DNA of 64,000 bases from Mucilaginibacter psychrotolerans (GTDB lineage: Bacteria > Bacteroidota > Bacteroidia > Sphingobacteriales > Sphingobacteriaceae): contig NZ_SOZE01000015.1 in NCBI RefSeq assembly GCF_004519315.1, positions 62,001-126,000 of the forward strand, read 5' to 3'. The notes beneath the pieces are model-generated. The model ran no database searches. It was not told the DNA's origin and was given only the letters and a program-made list of their open reading frames with translations. Below, piece by piece: positions 53,425 through 63,224 of the stretch. Numbering within the stretch: the stretch's first letter is position 1; each line of letters starts with the position of its first letter. The position numbers and the translations under genes were made by a program.

Positions 53425-55788
53425 ATGAAATTATTTATCAGAGCGGGTTTTGCGTTGTTGGTTGTTTCGCTGGCATCCTGCGGTATGCAGCGCGAAAGTG
53501 CGCTAAAATATGTAGACCCCAATATTGGTACAGCACATAGTCGCTGGTTTTTTTATACGCCTGCTGCGGTACCTTATGGTATGGCTAAGCTTGCCCCTTC
53601 AACCAACGGGCATTATGGTAACCCAAGCGGCTGGGAGGCCGTGGGCTATGACACACGTCAAAACTCGATAGAGGGCTTTGTGCATTTTCACGAGTGGCAG
53701 GTAGGAGGCGTAAGCTACATGCCAACCAACGGTGAATTAAAGGTAAAGCCAGGCGATCTGGATGGACCGCCTACAGGATACCGCTCTAACTTCGACAGAA
53801 AAAATGAGGTGGCCGAACCCGGCTACTATAAAGTTCTGCTGGATAATTACGGCGTCACTGCCGAACTAACTGCCACGAAGCGGGTAGGCTTTCAGCGTTA
53901 TACGTTCCCCAAGAACGCGCAATCACACATTATACTTGATATTGGAAACAAGCAGGGCGAGAGTAGCGACGTTACAGATGCAGGTATCAAAATGATTGAT
54001 GATACACACTTTGAGGGCTTTGTGTTCACCTATCCCAAGTATGTGAAGATCTACGATCCGGAAGGTAAAGTGGCGATGTTCTTCTATGGAGAGCTCAGCA
54101 AAAAACCATTAAACGTTACCGCATTTAATAAGGATAACATCAACCCCAATACAGTTGAAGCCAAGGGCGTGGGAGCTGGCTTGGCCTTGAACTATGAAAC
54201 CGCCGAAGGCGAAACCATAGAAGTGAAAACAGGACTGTCGTACACATCGGTGGCAAACGCCAAAGCTAACTTTATTGCCGAAGCAAGGGGATTGTCGTTC
54301 GATAAGGCAAAAGCAAACGCTCAACTAACCTGGCAGCAGCAACTGGGCAAGATAGTAGTTGAAGGCACAAACGTACCCGATAAAACAAAGTTTTACACAG
54401 GCTTATTCCATGCTTTGTTGGGCAGGGGTATAGCCAGCGATGTTAACGGAGATTATCCTAAACATGGCGGTACAACAGGTCGGTTGCCCGAACAAAGCGG
54501 CGAGTTGAAAGCCGAATTTATTAATACCGATGCCATATGGGGCGGGTACTGGAACATCACACAGTTGTGGGCATTAAGCTACCCTAAATGGTACGGCAGT
54601 TTTGTAAATACACAATTGCAATTATATAAGGACCGCGGCTGGTTTGGCGATGGCATTGCCAACAGTGAATACATATCGGGCGTGGGGACTAATTTTGTTG
54701 GGCTTGCCATAGCAGGAGCATACAATTCCGGCATTCGCAACTATGATGTTAACCTGGCTTATGATGCCGTTAAGGCCAACGATCTGAACTATAAAAACCG
54801 CATTGTAGGTGCCGGTAAGCTGGATACCAAAGCATTTTTAGCCCATGGCTACGTGCCGCACCTGGAACAAACCGGGCGCGATTTTGTGACCGATTCTACG
54901 GGGTCCAACTTCTCGGGCTCGCACACGCTCGAATATAGCTTTAGTGCGTTCGCAACTGCACAAATGGCAAAATCGATGGGTAAAACTGCCGATTATCAGC
55001 AGCTCATTAAATACGCTAACGGCTGGCGCGAATTGCTTAACCCCAAAAACAAGTTAATGCAGCCCAAAAGGCTCGACGGCACATTTGTAGACAAGTTTGA
55101 CCCATATCAACCCTGGAGGGGTTTCCAGGAAGGGAATGCGGTACAGTACACTTTTTACGTGCCGCAAAACCCCGCAGGCCTGGTTGATGCTATTGGTAAG
55201 GATAACTTCAATAAGCGGTTAGACAGCATCTTCACCGTTTCAGAAAAACTGGCCTTTGGTGGCGGTAAAACTATTGACGCTTTTGCGGGTATCAACTCCA
55301 TTTACAACCACGGTAACCAACCAAATCTCCACATCAGCTGGTTGTTTAACTTCTCGGGCAAACCCTGGTTAACCCAAAAATGGACCAGGCTGATAGGGCA
55401 GGAGTTTTACGGTACCGAACCAATCCATGGTTATGGTTACGGGCAGGATGAAGACCAGGGGCAGTTGGGGTCGTGGTATGTGATGAATGCCCTGGGCTTG
55501 TTTGATGTTAAAGGCTTAACAGATGCCCGCCCTATAATTGAACTGGGCAGTCCGCTGTTTGATAAGGCTACCATTACTTTGGGTAACGGCAAAACATTGT
55601 CTATCGAATCAAAAAACAACGCTGCAGAGAACGTGTATGTCCAGGCGGCCGATTTTAACGGCAAGCCGTTAAATAACTGCTGGTTGTATCGCGATGAGTT
55701 GATGCAGGGCGGTAAACTGGTGTTTGTTATGGGCAATCAGCCAAATACCAATTGGGGCGTAAAAGTGCCACCTCCATCAGAACAATAG
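53425..55788 (+). CDS. GH92 family lipoprotein with Gln in place of the catalytic acid
   Basis: The 787-residue protein has a lipoprotein signal (SLASCG, Cys19), so it sits on the cell surface or in the periplasm. GH92 features are clear: YVDPNIGTAHS and GVSYMPT in the N-terminal beta domain, then the alpha/alpha barrel with GYWNITQLWALSYP, and DEDQGQLGSWYVMNALGLF (Asp675-Glu676-Asp677). GH92 enzymes are calcium-dependent exo-alpha-mannosidases. The usual HGNEP motif, whose Glu is the general acid, reads HGNQP here, with Gln632. That points to a substrate with a good leaving group, such as a mannosyl phosphodiester, or to loss of activity. Confidence 0.9.
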   Translation: MKLFIRAGFALLVVSLASCGMQRESALKYVDPNIGTAHSRWFFYTPAAVPYGMAKLAPSTNGHYGNPSGWEAVGYDTRQNSIEGFVHFHEWQVGGVSYMPTNGELKVKPGDLDGPPTGYRSNFDRKNEVAEPGYYKVLLDNYGVTAELTATKRVGFQRYTFPKNAQSHIILDIGNKQGESSDVTDAGIKMIDDTHFEGFVFTYPKYVKIYDPEGKVAMFFYGELSKKPLNVTAFNKDNINPNTVEAKGVGAGLALNYETAEGETIEVKTGLSYTSVANAKANFIAEARGLSFDKAKANAQLTWQQQLGKIVVEGTNVPDKTKFYTGLFHALLGRGIASDVNGDYPKHGGTTGRLPEQSGELKAEFINTDAIWGGYWNITQLWALSYPKWYGSFVNTQLQLYKDRGWFGDGIANSEYISGVGTNFVGLAIAGAYNSGIRNYDVNLAYDAVKANDLNYKNRIVGAGKLDTKAFLAHGYVPHLEQTGRDFVTDSTGSNFSGSHTLEYSFSAFATAQMAKSMGKTADYQQLIKYANGWRELLNPKNKLMQPKRLDGTFVDKFDPYQPWRGFQEGNAVQYTFYVPQNPAGLVDAIGKDNFNKRLDSIFTVSEKLAFGGGKTIDAFAGINSIYNHGNQPNLHISWLFNFSGKPWLTQKWTRLIGQEFYGTEPIHGYGYGQDEDQGQLGSWYVMNALGLFDVKGLTDARPIIELGSPLFDKATITLGNGKTLSIESKNNAAENVYVQAADFNGKPLNNCWLYRDELMQGGKLVFVMGNQPNTNWGVKVPPPSEQ

Positions 55789-55806
55789 ATACAACTATAG
55801 AGCGAT

Positions 55807-57009
55807 ATGACGTATTTTAGAAAAATGCATCTGGTAGGGCTTTTGGCCTCTGTTTTTGCAGTTAGCATTTTGCATGCTCAGGCACAACAGAATGAACGCG
55901 CCGAATATTTAAAACGCGCCGAAACCATGTACGCCAATATCTGGAAAGATTACCGCGTTCCGGCTTATAAAGGATTGTTTTCGGAGAATTTTCCGTCGAA
56001 CAAAAAAGATACGCTGAACTATTTTCAGGGTAACGGGGTTAAGGAGAAAGAAGTAAGCTTTTTATGGCCGTTCTCGGGTGTGTTTTCGGCTACCAACGTA
56101 TTGCTCAGGTCGTCATCTTCTAAAACTAGATATAAACCATATCTGGATAGCCTGATAGTTGGTATAGAGCAATACCGCGATACCGTTCGTAAGCCGGCAG
56201 GTTACCAAGCCTACCCGGTAAAGTTCGAAAAAGCCGACCGATATTATGATGATAATGGGCTGGTTGGTATTGATTATGTGGAAGCGTACTTCAATACTAA
56301 GAATCCGGTATATCTGCAACGCGCCAAAGGTGTGTTTGCATTTATTTTAAGTGGATGGAATGATGATATGGGTGGCGGCGTAACCTGGTTAGAGGGCCAT
56401 AAGGATCAAAAACTCGCTTGTACAAATGGAATGGCTACGCTTACCGCGCTCAAGATTTATCAAGGCAGCAAGGATAAATATTACCTGGAACAAGGCAAGA
56501 AATTTTATAGCTGGATGTACCAAACGCTGCGCGATACGGCTACAGGTATTATTGCAAATGATGTAAAACTTAATGGTAACCAAAATCTAACTTTTTACAC
56601 CTACAATACGGGGTCTTTATTAGAAGCCGCTGTATTGCTTTATCAATTCACAGGAGAAAAGAAATACTTGGCTCAGGCTAAATTGCTTGCGTTAGATAGC
56701 TATAAATACTACACAGGCGTGCCGCACGACAAAAATCTCAACCTGCATATAGATTTGCCATGGTTTTTAACGGTACTGTTTCGTGGATATGAAGCACTTT
56801 ATAAGATAGATGGTAATTACCAATATATAGCCGCTATTGAAAAGGATTTAAACTACGCATGGCAAAACACGCGCGACCAGCACGGATTGACCACCAGTAG
56901 CTGGACAGCAAATCCGGAATTAATCAAAAAACATAAGTGGCTATTAGATGAAGCATGTATAGCAGAGCTCTACGGTCGTTTAAGCATGCTGCAAAAACAG
57001 AAGAAGTAA
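55807..57009 (+). CDS. GH76 family endo-alpha-1,6-mannanase
   Basis: After a signal peptide (SILHAQAQ) the 400-residue protein folds as an alpha/alpha barrel typical of GH76. The pair of adjacent Asp in RYYDDNGLVGIDYVEAY (Asp148 and Asp149) matches the catalytic Asp-Asp motif, and WNDDMGGGVTW is also conserved. GH76 cuts alpha-1,6-mannan backbones of fungal cell walls by a retaining mechanism. The gene starts 18 bases after the GH92 gene, so the two form one unit, endo- and exo-acting. A hairpin that could end the transcript follows 30 bases later. Confidence 0.9.
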   Translation: MTYFRKMHLVGLLASVFAVSILHAQAQQNERAEYLKRAETMYANIWKDYRVPAYKGLFSENFPSNKKDTLNYFQGNGVKEKEVSFLWPFSGVFSATNVLLRSSSSKTRYKPYLDSLIVGIEQYRDTVRKPAGYQAYPVKFEKADRYYDDNGLVGIDYVEAYFNTKNPVYLQRAKGVFAFILSGWNDDMGGGVTWLEGHKDQKLACTNGMATLTALKIYQGSKDKYYLEQGKKFYSWMYQTLRDTATGIIANDVKLNGNQNLTFYTYNTGSLLEAAVLLYQFTGEKKYLAQAKLLALDSYKYYTGVPHDKNLNLHIDLPWFLTVLFRGYEALYKIDGNYQYIAAIEKDLNYAWQNTRDQHGLTTSSWTANPELIKKHKWLLDEACIAELYGRLSMLQKQKK

Positions 57010-57417
57010 GCAATTTAGTTGGTAATTTGGTTTATATGTGCGCCATCGGTAGTGAGATCCGGTGGCGCTTCTTGTAAAATTAAATCATTAAACATGGTGC
57101 ACCTTGTCCCGCCAATCAAACAAATAATATGGAGTAAAAAGTGTTCGTTCAGCAGGACTGATCAGTCTTGCGATCATGAACCGGTTCAAATACTTGCTGA
57201 TTTCGGAATTATAGCGGTGTGGAGATTTAATCAAAGCTTAATAAATATTACACCTTCAGGCGATATAAACGAGTTTGGAAAAGACTCATTTTTTTAACGG
57301 TTTGTAAGAAACTGGTGTAATTGTTAATAAATGGGTAATTAAAGATTAATAAATGATAATATATCGTAATTATTAGTTTGGCATTTAGTTAATTTTAGAG
57401 AATCCAATCTTATCTAT
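57010..57417. other. Gap of 408 bases, A+T-rich
   Basis: The gap holds the hairpin at 57040-57068 and no convincing gene. A frame at 57019-57297 has no protein-like pattern or start context. The last 100 bases are very A+T-rich and probably contain the promoter of the S9 peptidase; ttagtttg at 57374-57381 is a partial -7 match. Confidence 0.4.
57040..57075 (+). terminator. Probable terminator after GH76
   Basis: The stem gcgccatcgg (57040-57049) pairs with ccggtggcgc (57059-57068) with one G-U pair and a nine-base loop. The tail ttcttgt is a weak T-run. Confidence 0.55.
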
Positions 57418-59721
57418 ATGCGCTGCATGTGTTTGCAATTGATCCACATTTTAATTGTCTCTCTTTTTACTACAGATGCCGTTTATGCGCAGCAGAGCGT
57501 AGTTAAGCCCTACTTACCCAGCCACGCGCAAATGTTACAAGCCTATGCTAATGTTAACAAGCTCGATTCGGCCTGGAAAAAGTTGCCGCTTAATTATACC
57601 ATAAGGCCAAACTGGCAATCAAATGGAAAACAATTCTGGTACGGAAAAAGAGTTGCCGATAACCAGAGCGATTACTATTTTGTAGATGCAGAAAAAGGCA
57701 TAAAGCATAAAGCTTTTGATACCCAAAAAATGGCCGATGCTATAGGCTCGCTTACAGGCAAGCCGATACCTGCAAATAAATTCAAGGTAACGCAACTGTT
57801 TTATGATGCTGATCAAAAACAGGTGAAACTGAAATACAACGATGCCTGGTTTAAATGCAATCTGAATGACTACCATTGCGAAAAATCTGCCGACACAACA
57901 TTTAAAAGCTACGACCCAAGCAGGCCACTACAGCGCCGCAAATACCGTTGGGAAGGCGCGCTAAAAGATTCCATATCGCCAAATAAACAATGGGTTGCTT
58001 TTGCAAAGAGTGGTAATATTTATACAAAAGCAGTAAAAGGAGGTGCCGAAATTCAATTTACCACCGATGGTAGTGCAGAAAAGCCTTATGGTGAAATATC
58101 ATGGTCGCCGGATAGCAAGCACCTTATCGCTTACCGTATAGACCCGCGCAAAATAAAAGATGTTTACTACGTGCTAAGCGCCGTGCCAGGAACAACCCGC
58201 GGCCAGCTAAAATCGCACGAGTATGATCAGCCAGGCGATGAGTTTACTACCTATGAGCCCTTTTTATTTAGTATAGACAATAAAAGCAAGCTGAAAGTTG
58301 GCGATGAAAAACTCGACTTTTTTGGCGTGCCCGCACTGCATTGGAGGGATGGCGATAGCCGGTATTTTACGTATGAGAAGGTTGATAGGGGGCATCAACG
58401 TTTTCGCGTAATTGAGGTTGAAGCAGAAACGGGTAAAACCCGCAATATTATAGATGAAAAAACAAATACTTTCATCTATGAACAACGAATTTATACCCGC
58501 TATTTGCCCAAAACCCATGAGATAATTTGGGTTACCGAAAAAGACGGATGGCGCCACACTTATCTTGTAAATGAAATTACCGGCGATCAAAAACTTATTA
58601 CCAAAGGTAATTGGGTGGTAAGGGATATTGATAGTGTAGATGTAAAAAAGAGAGAGATATGGTTTAACGCCAGTGGCAAAAACGAGGGTGAAGATCCCTA
58701 CTTTTTACACTATTACCGCATTGGGTTTGATGGTAAAAATTTGGTTGATCTTACGCCCGAAAAAGGCAACCATGCCGTTAGTTTTTCGCCCGATAGAAAA
58801 TACTATATAGATACCTATTCTGAGGTTAACGTAGCCCCCCGCATTGTACTTAAAAATACCGCAACGCTAAAAACGATAGCTGAACTGGAGCACCAGGATT
58901 TGAACGACCTGTTGGCTACGGGTATAAAATTGCCTGAGGTGTTTGTTGCAAAAGGCCGCGACGGAATAACAGATATATGGGGTGTAGTTTATCGCCCTGC
59001 CAATATGGATGCTACCAAAAGCTATCCTGTAATTGAAAACATTTACGCTGGCCCGCACGATTCATTTGTGCCAAAAAGTTTTTCGGTGATAAATGAAATG
59101 CAAAGTATAGCCCAATTGGGTTTTATAGTAGTGCAAATTGACGGTATGGGAACGGCAAACCGTTCAAAAGCTTTTCATGATGTTTGCTGGCATAACATTG
59201 CCGACGCGGGTTTTGCCGATAGGATTTTGTGGCTTAAAGCCCTTGCTGCAAAATATGAGCAAGTGGATATAACCCGTGTAGGTATTTACGGAACATCTGC
59301 CGGTGGGCAAAATTCTGCGGGCGCACTACTTTTTCATCCGGAGTTTTACAAAGCAGCGGTTTCTGCCTGCGGATGCCATGATAACCGCATAGATAAGCAA
59401 TGGTGGAACGAGCAATGGATGGGTTATCCGGTTGGCCCCCATTATGATCAGCAATCTAATATTACAAATGCCGGTAAACTACAGGGTAGTTTAATGTTGA
59501 TAGTGGGCGAGGCCGATACCAATGTTCCGCCAGAGTCAACTTACCGTTTTGTTGATGCGCTGATAAAAAATAATAAAGATTTTGATCTGTTAACGTTGCC
59601 TGGAGCCGGGCATACTGATGGTGGCCCCTATGGCCGCCAAAAAAAGCGTGATTTTTTTGTGAGGCATTTGTTAAACGCCGAACCTCCGGCAAGAAATTAC
59701 GCTGAAGTAGCGGTAGAGTAA
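57418..59721 (+). CDS. Exported S9 family (DPP IV-like) serine peptidase
   Basis: A signal peptide (ending VYAQ) precedes a beta-propeller region (residues of about 60-480; repeats such as ISWSPDSKHLIAY and VSFSPDRKYY) and a C-terminal alpha/beta hydrolase domain. The catalytic triad is Ser627 in GTSAGGQ, Asp700 in GEADTNVPP and His732 in GAGHTDGG. S9 enzymes remove dipeptides or cut oligopeptides. Its place between mannosidase genes and SusC/SusD suggests that it may process peptide parts of mannoproteins; this is inferred. It has its own upstream gap and is not tightly coupled to GH76. Confidence 0.88.
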   Translation: MRCMCLQLIHILIVSLFTTDAVYAQQSVVKPYLPSHAQMLQAYANVNKLDSAWKKLPLNYTIRPNWQSNGKQFWYGKRVADNQSDYYFVDAEKGIKHKAFDTQKMADAIGSLTGKPIPANKFKVTQLFYDADQKQVKLKYNDAWFKCNLNDYHCEKSADTTFKSYDPSRPLQRRKYRWEGALKDSISPNKQWVAFAKSGNIYTKAVKGGAEIQFTTDGSAEKPYGEISWSPDSKHLIAYRIDPRKIKDVYYVLSAVPGTTRGQLKSHEYDQPGDEFTTYEPFLFSIDNKSKLKVGDEKLDFFGVPALHWRDGDSRYFTYEKVDRGHQRFRVIEVEAETGKTRNIIDEKTNTFIYEQRIYTRYLPKTHEIIWVTEKDGWRHTYLVNEITGDQKLITKGNWVVRDIDSVDVKKREIWFNASGKNEGEDPYFLHYYRIGFDGKNLVDLTPEKGNHAVSFSPDRKYYIDTYSEVNVAPRIVLKNTATLKTIAELEHQDLNDLLATGIKLPEVFVAKGRDGITDIWGVVYRPANMDATKSYPVIENIYAGPHDSFVPKSFSVINEMQSIAQLGFIVVQIDGMGTANRSKAFHDVCWHNIADAGFADRILWLKALAAKYEQVDITRVGIYGTSAGGQNSAGALLFHPEFYKAAVSACGCHDNRIDKQWWNEQWMGYPVGPHYDQQSNITNAGKLQGSLMLIVGEADTNVPPESTYRFVDALIKNNKDFDLLTLPGAGHTDGGPYGRQKKRDFFVRHLLNAEPPARNYAEVAVE

Positions 59722-59998
59722 TGGCGGTATAGATAGTGAAGGATATGTAAACTATCTTTCTATAAAAGAAAAAATAAGCGCACAACAGTTTATACCATTC
59801 CTGTTGATTGTGTTGATCGCAATAGTTTTTCTAGATTATAATATATAATCACCGATAACGATAATAATGTGCCACTCGGGCGCAATGGCAAAGCCGTGTC
59901 TATATAAATCATTGATATTAAATCATTTATGTATTTAATATGTTAAAAAACCGTTAAAATAGGGTAATATAACACGCAATAAGCCTTTCCTGGATATA

Positions 59999-60006
59999 TA
60001 TATTTG
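59999..60006 (+). promoter_or_regulatory. Putative -7 element for susC
   Basis: The bases tatatttg match TAnnTTTG 42 bases ahead of the susC ATG. The -33 element is not evident. The gap of 327 bases from 59722 holds no gene; a weak hairpin (gatagt with actatc near 59731-59756) follows the S9 peptidase. Confidence 0.45.
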
Positions 60007-60048
60007 AGTTTATTAATAAAAATATTATTACAAACAAAATTATTAACT

Positions 60049-63000
60049 ATGACAAAAAATTTTACATTCTACAGGAAACTCCTGATTGTATGCCTTTTTC
60101 TTTGTTGGCTAATTCCCCTGGGCGCGTTTGCGCAATCCGTTGTAAAGGGAAAAGTAGTAGATAAAGACAATTTACCTATTATGAATGCTACTGTAACAGA
60201 AAAGGGCACCACAAACGCTACAATCACCAACGAAAAAGGGGAATTTACCATCCGCACTACTAAAGCGGGCGCTATTTTGGTTAGTACAACCGTAGGGTTT
60301 TTACCTTTTGAGGTAACGGTTGGTGATAAAACGACGGTTACTTTAGTGCTGCAGGAAAATATGCAAACACTAAGTGAAGTTGTACTTATTGGTTATCAGA
60401 AAATTACCAGAAAAAAAACAACTGCGGCTATTTCCAGCTTATCGGCAAAGGAGCTTGCCAACCTGCCATCTGCAAGCTTTGATCAGCTTTTGCAGGGTAG
60501 GCTTTCGGGCGTAAACGTACAAAACTATTCGGGTATGCCCGGTGCGGCTGCCTCCGTATCGGTTAGGGGTAACTCATTAGTGAGTAGCGGTTATGACGAA
60601 TATAATGTTGTAAACAGCCCGCTTTATGTTGTTGATGGTGTGCCACAACCAACAGAACAATATGTGGGGCCAGGCGCAGGTACCGGTGCCAATTATCTGG
60701 CGGGGATTAACCCGGCTGATATTGAAACTATCGACGTATTGAAAGATGCATCGGCTGCGGCAATTTACGGTTCAAGGGCGGCCAACGGCGTGATATTAAT
60801 TACAACCAAAAAAGGCTTATCAGGCGAACCACGCGTTACCATCAGCTCATACGTTGGCTTAACGCAACGCCCAAACCTAAGAGATGTAACGTTAGGTACA
60901 ACTGAAAGAAGGCAAAAAATGGCTGTTTTACAAAGCCAGCTTACCTATAATGACCAGCAGCAACTTCCTTATATTCTAACAGATAGTTTGAATTCGGCCT
61001 TTAATGGCAACACCGATTGGCAGAGCCTTTTCTATCAGACTGGGAAAATTAACAATACCGACCTTAGCTTGAGTGGAGGTGGCAACGGAAATTCCACTTA
61101 TCGTTTTAGTGCCGGTTATTATAACGAGGAAGGTATTATTAAAGCCACAGGCTTTAAGCGTTACTCAACCAGGTTAAATCTAGTATCTCACGCGCTTAAA
61201 GGTAAATTAACTATTAACCCATTAATTGCTTACACACGCACTGATAATGCCAGGGGCAATGGTAATAATGCCAGTCCGATAAGTTTGGGATCGGGAAATA
61301 TGCCTTCATCGTTACTGAATTTAGATGCTGATAAAAAAGCATATTATTTGGGTGCCTACAGCGAAAATTTGGATAAAAACATAGGTAATCAAATGACATT
61401 CAATTTAAATTTAGCTTATGAGATTTCTAAACACCTTTCGCTTAATTCACAATCATCATATTTATATAATTCAAACCGCCGCGATTTAAGCAGGAGCAAT
61501 CTGTTAGAAAATGGCCAGGGTAACTATTCTTATAGCTACGCCGATAATTCCATTACGGTAACAACCTCCAACTTTTTATCTTACAATAATGTCTTTAAAA
61601 AGCATACGGTGAGTTTTATTGTTGGGCAGGATATTAATTATAACCAATTTCAAAACACTATAGCCTCTGGTTACAACGGGCCCTCAGATAATATTCAGGT
61701 GGTTAACGGTTTTCAACAATCAAAAATTGGCGCCAGTTCTGATTATCAGGCTTACGGCTTAGTGTCTTATTATTCAAGGCTATCCTATGATTATAACAGC
61801 CGTTACCTGTTTTCATTAAGTGCAAGAACAGATGGCTCATCCCGTTTCGGAAAAAATCACAAATGGGGCTTCTTCCCGGCTGCTTCAGTTGGTTGGATAT
61901 TATCCGAAGAGGCGTTTATGAAGGATAATTTAAAAAATATTTTCACCCTGGTTAAATTAAGGGGAAGTATTGGTACATCTGGTAGCCTGCCAAATAATAA
62001 CTACCTGCAGTATAACCTTTATAGCGTAAATAACGGTGGTTTTGATGGAAACAGCGGTGCCACCTCCTATAATGGCGTAACCGCTGTAACCCCTAACTTT
62101 CATGATGGCGCTGCCCAGGATAACCTGAGCTGGCAGAGATCGAAACAATGGAACATTGGTACAGATATTGAAATAAAAGACGGTAAATACGCGCTATCGT
62201 TTGATGTGTACAATAAGGAGAATTCATTACAGCTTTTTGGGGTGGATTTGCCCGTAACAACTGGTTACGATGTGGCTTTAACCAACTCAGTTGGTGTGCG
62301 AAACTCGGGTATGGAGCTAACGTTATCGGCAAACCCGCTCGAAGGTGCTTTCAGATGGGGGTCGCGTCTTAACATTTCTTACAACAAAAACGTTATTACC
62401 AGTTTGCCAAATGGTGGCAGGGATTTGGTTTTAAGTGGCGATAGATTTGATAAATCGCACGTTTTATCAGTAGGCAGCCCGATAAATGCGTTTTACCTGT
62501 ACCAAACCAAAGGTGTTTTCCCAACCAACGCAAGCGTTCCGCAAAATCCGTTAACAGGTGAAAAGTATAAGAATAGCAACGGTGTGTACCAGGCAGGCGA
62601 TTTTTATGTTGCCGATTTGGATGGAGACTACTATATAGATACGTTTAACAGCGGTATAAATCCCGATAAAAAAGTATCAGGCGATCCAAACCCTAAATAC
62701 ACTGGTGGTTGGACCAACAACTTCAGCTACAAAAATTTTACACTGGGCATTTTCTGTACATTCACTTTTGACAGAGATGTACTGAACTTGTATGACTCCG
62801 ACAGGTTTTCAAATTCACAGGATGGTAATGCTGTAAACAATTTTGTTTACTACTCAACACCAGATTTAAGCAAGGTTAATATCTGGACACCCACTAACAC
62901 CAATGCTACCTATGCTAAATACGATATAGGTACTTACCGGTATTATTATACCAGCGCCCAAACATTTTTTCTTGAAAAAGGAGGCTATTTTAGAATTAAG

Positions 63001-63213
63001 AGCATAAACGCCGGATATGACTTTTCAAAAAATGCTTTAAAGAAACTTGGTTTAAGCAAATTGAGAATATACGTTGTTGCCGACAATGTGAAAATGTTCC
63101 AGCAATCTAAAAATCTTCCGGATGCTGAAGCTGTAAACCCTTACGGCGAATACAATGGCGCTGGCTATCCTATACCAAGCAAATACACATTAGGGTTTGA
63201 GATTAATCTATAA
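60049..63213 (+). CDS. SusC/RagA TonB-dependent receptor
   Basis: I start at the ATG at 60049 (1054 residues), which opens directly with a signal peptide ending GAFAQ; the TTG at 60004 lies within the -7 element. Next come a carboxypeptidase-like domain (VKGKVVDKDNLPIMNATVTE), the TonB-box region (LSEVVLIGYQ), the plug (LLQGRLSGVNVQ, IETIDVLKDASAAAIYGSRA) and a 22-strand barrel that ends in TLGFEINL. It forms the outer-membrane channel for glycan import together with SusD, which starts 11 bases later. There is no STN domain, so it is not a sigma-coupled transducer. Confidence 0.96.
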   Translation: MTKNFTFYRKLLIVCLFLCWLIPLGAFAQSVVKGKVVDKDNLPIMNATVTEKGTTNATITNEKGEFTIRTTKAGAILVSTTVGFLPFEVTVGDKTTVTLVLQENMQTLSEVVLIGYQKITRKKTTAAISSLSAKELANLPSASFDQLLQGRLSGVNVQNYSGMPGAAASVSVRGNSLVSSGYDEYNVVNSPLYVVDGVPQPTEQYVGPGAGTGANYLAGINPADIETIDVLKDASAAAIYGSRAANGVILITTKKGLSGEPRVTISSYVGLTQRPNLRDVTLGTTERRQKMAVLQSQLTYNDQQQLPYILTDSLNSAFNGNTDWQSLFYQTGKINNTDLSLSGGGNGNSTYRFSAGYYNEEGIIKATGFKRYSTRLNLVSHALKGKLTINPLIAYTRTDNARGNGNNASPISLGSGNMPSSLLNLDADKKAYYLGAYSENLDKNIGNQMTFNLNLAYEISKHLSLNSQSSYLYNSNRRDLSRSNLLENGQGNYSYSYADNSITVTTSNFLSYNNVFKKHTVSFIVGQDINYNQFQNTIASGYNGPSDNIQVVNGFQQSKIGASSDYQAYGLVSYYSRLSYDYNSRYLFSLSARTDGSSRFGKNHKWGFFPAASVGWILSEEAFMKDNLKNIFTLVKLRGSIGTSGSLPNNNYLQYNLYSVNNGGFDGNSGATSYNGVTAVTPNFHDGAAQDNLSWQRSKQWNIGTDIEIKDGKYALSFDVYNKENSLQLFGVDLPVTTGYDVALTNSVGVRNSGMELTLSANPLEGAFRWGSRLNISYNKNVITSLPNGGRDLVLSGDRFDKSHVLSVGSPINAFYLYQTKGVFPTNASVPQNPLTGEKYKNSNGVYQAGDFYVADLDGDYYIDTFNSGINPDKKVSGDPNPKYTGGWTNNFSYKNFTLGIFCTFTFDRDVLNLYDSDRFSNSQDGNAVNNFVYYSTPDLSKVNIWTPTNTNATYAKYDIGTYRYYYTSAQTFFLEKGGYFRIKSINAGYDFSKNALKKLGLSKLRIYVVADNVKMFQQSKNLPDAEAVNPYGEYNGAGYPIPSKYTLGFEINL

Positions 63214-63224
63214 CAGAAATAACG

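Noticed and set aside
57019..57297. A 92-codon plus-strand frame after GH76
   Set aside because: It starts inside a terminator-like hairpin, has no recognisable composition or motif, and no ribosome binding context.
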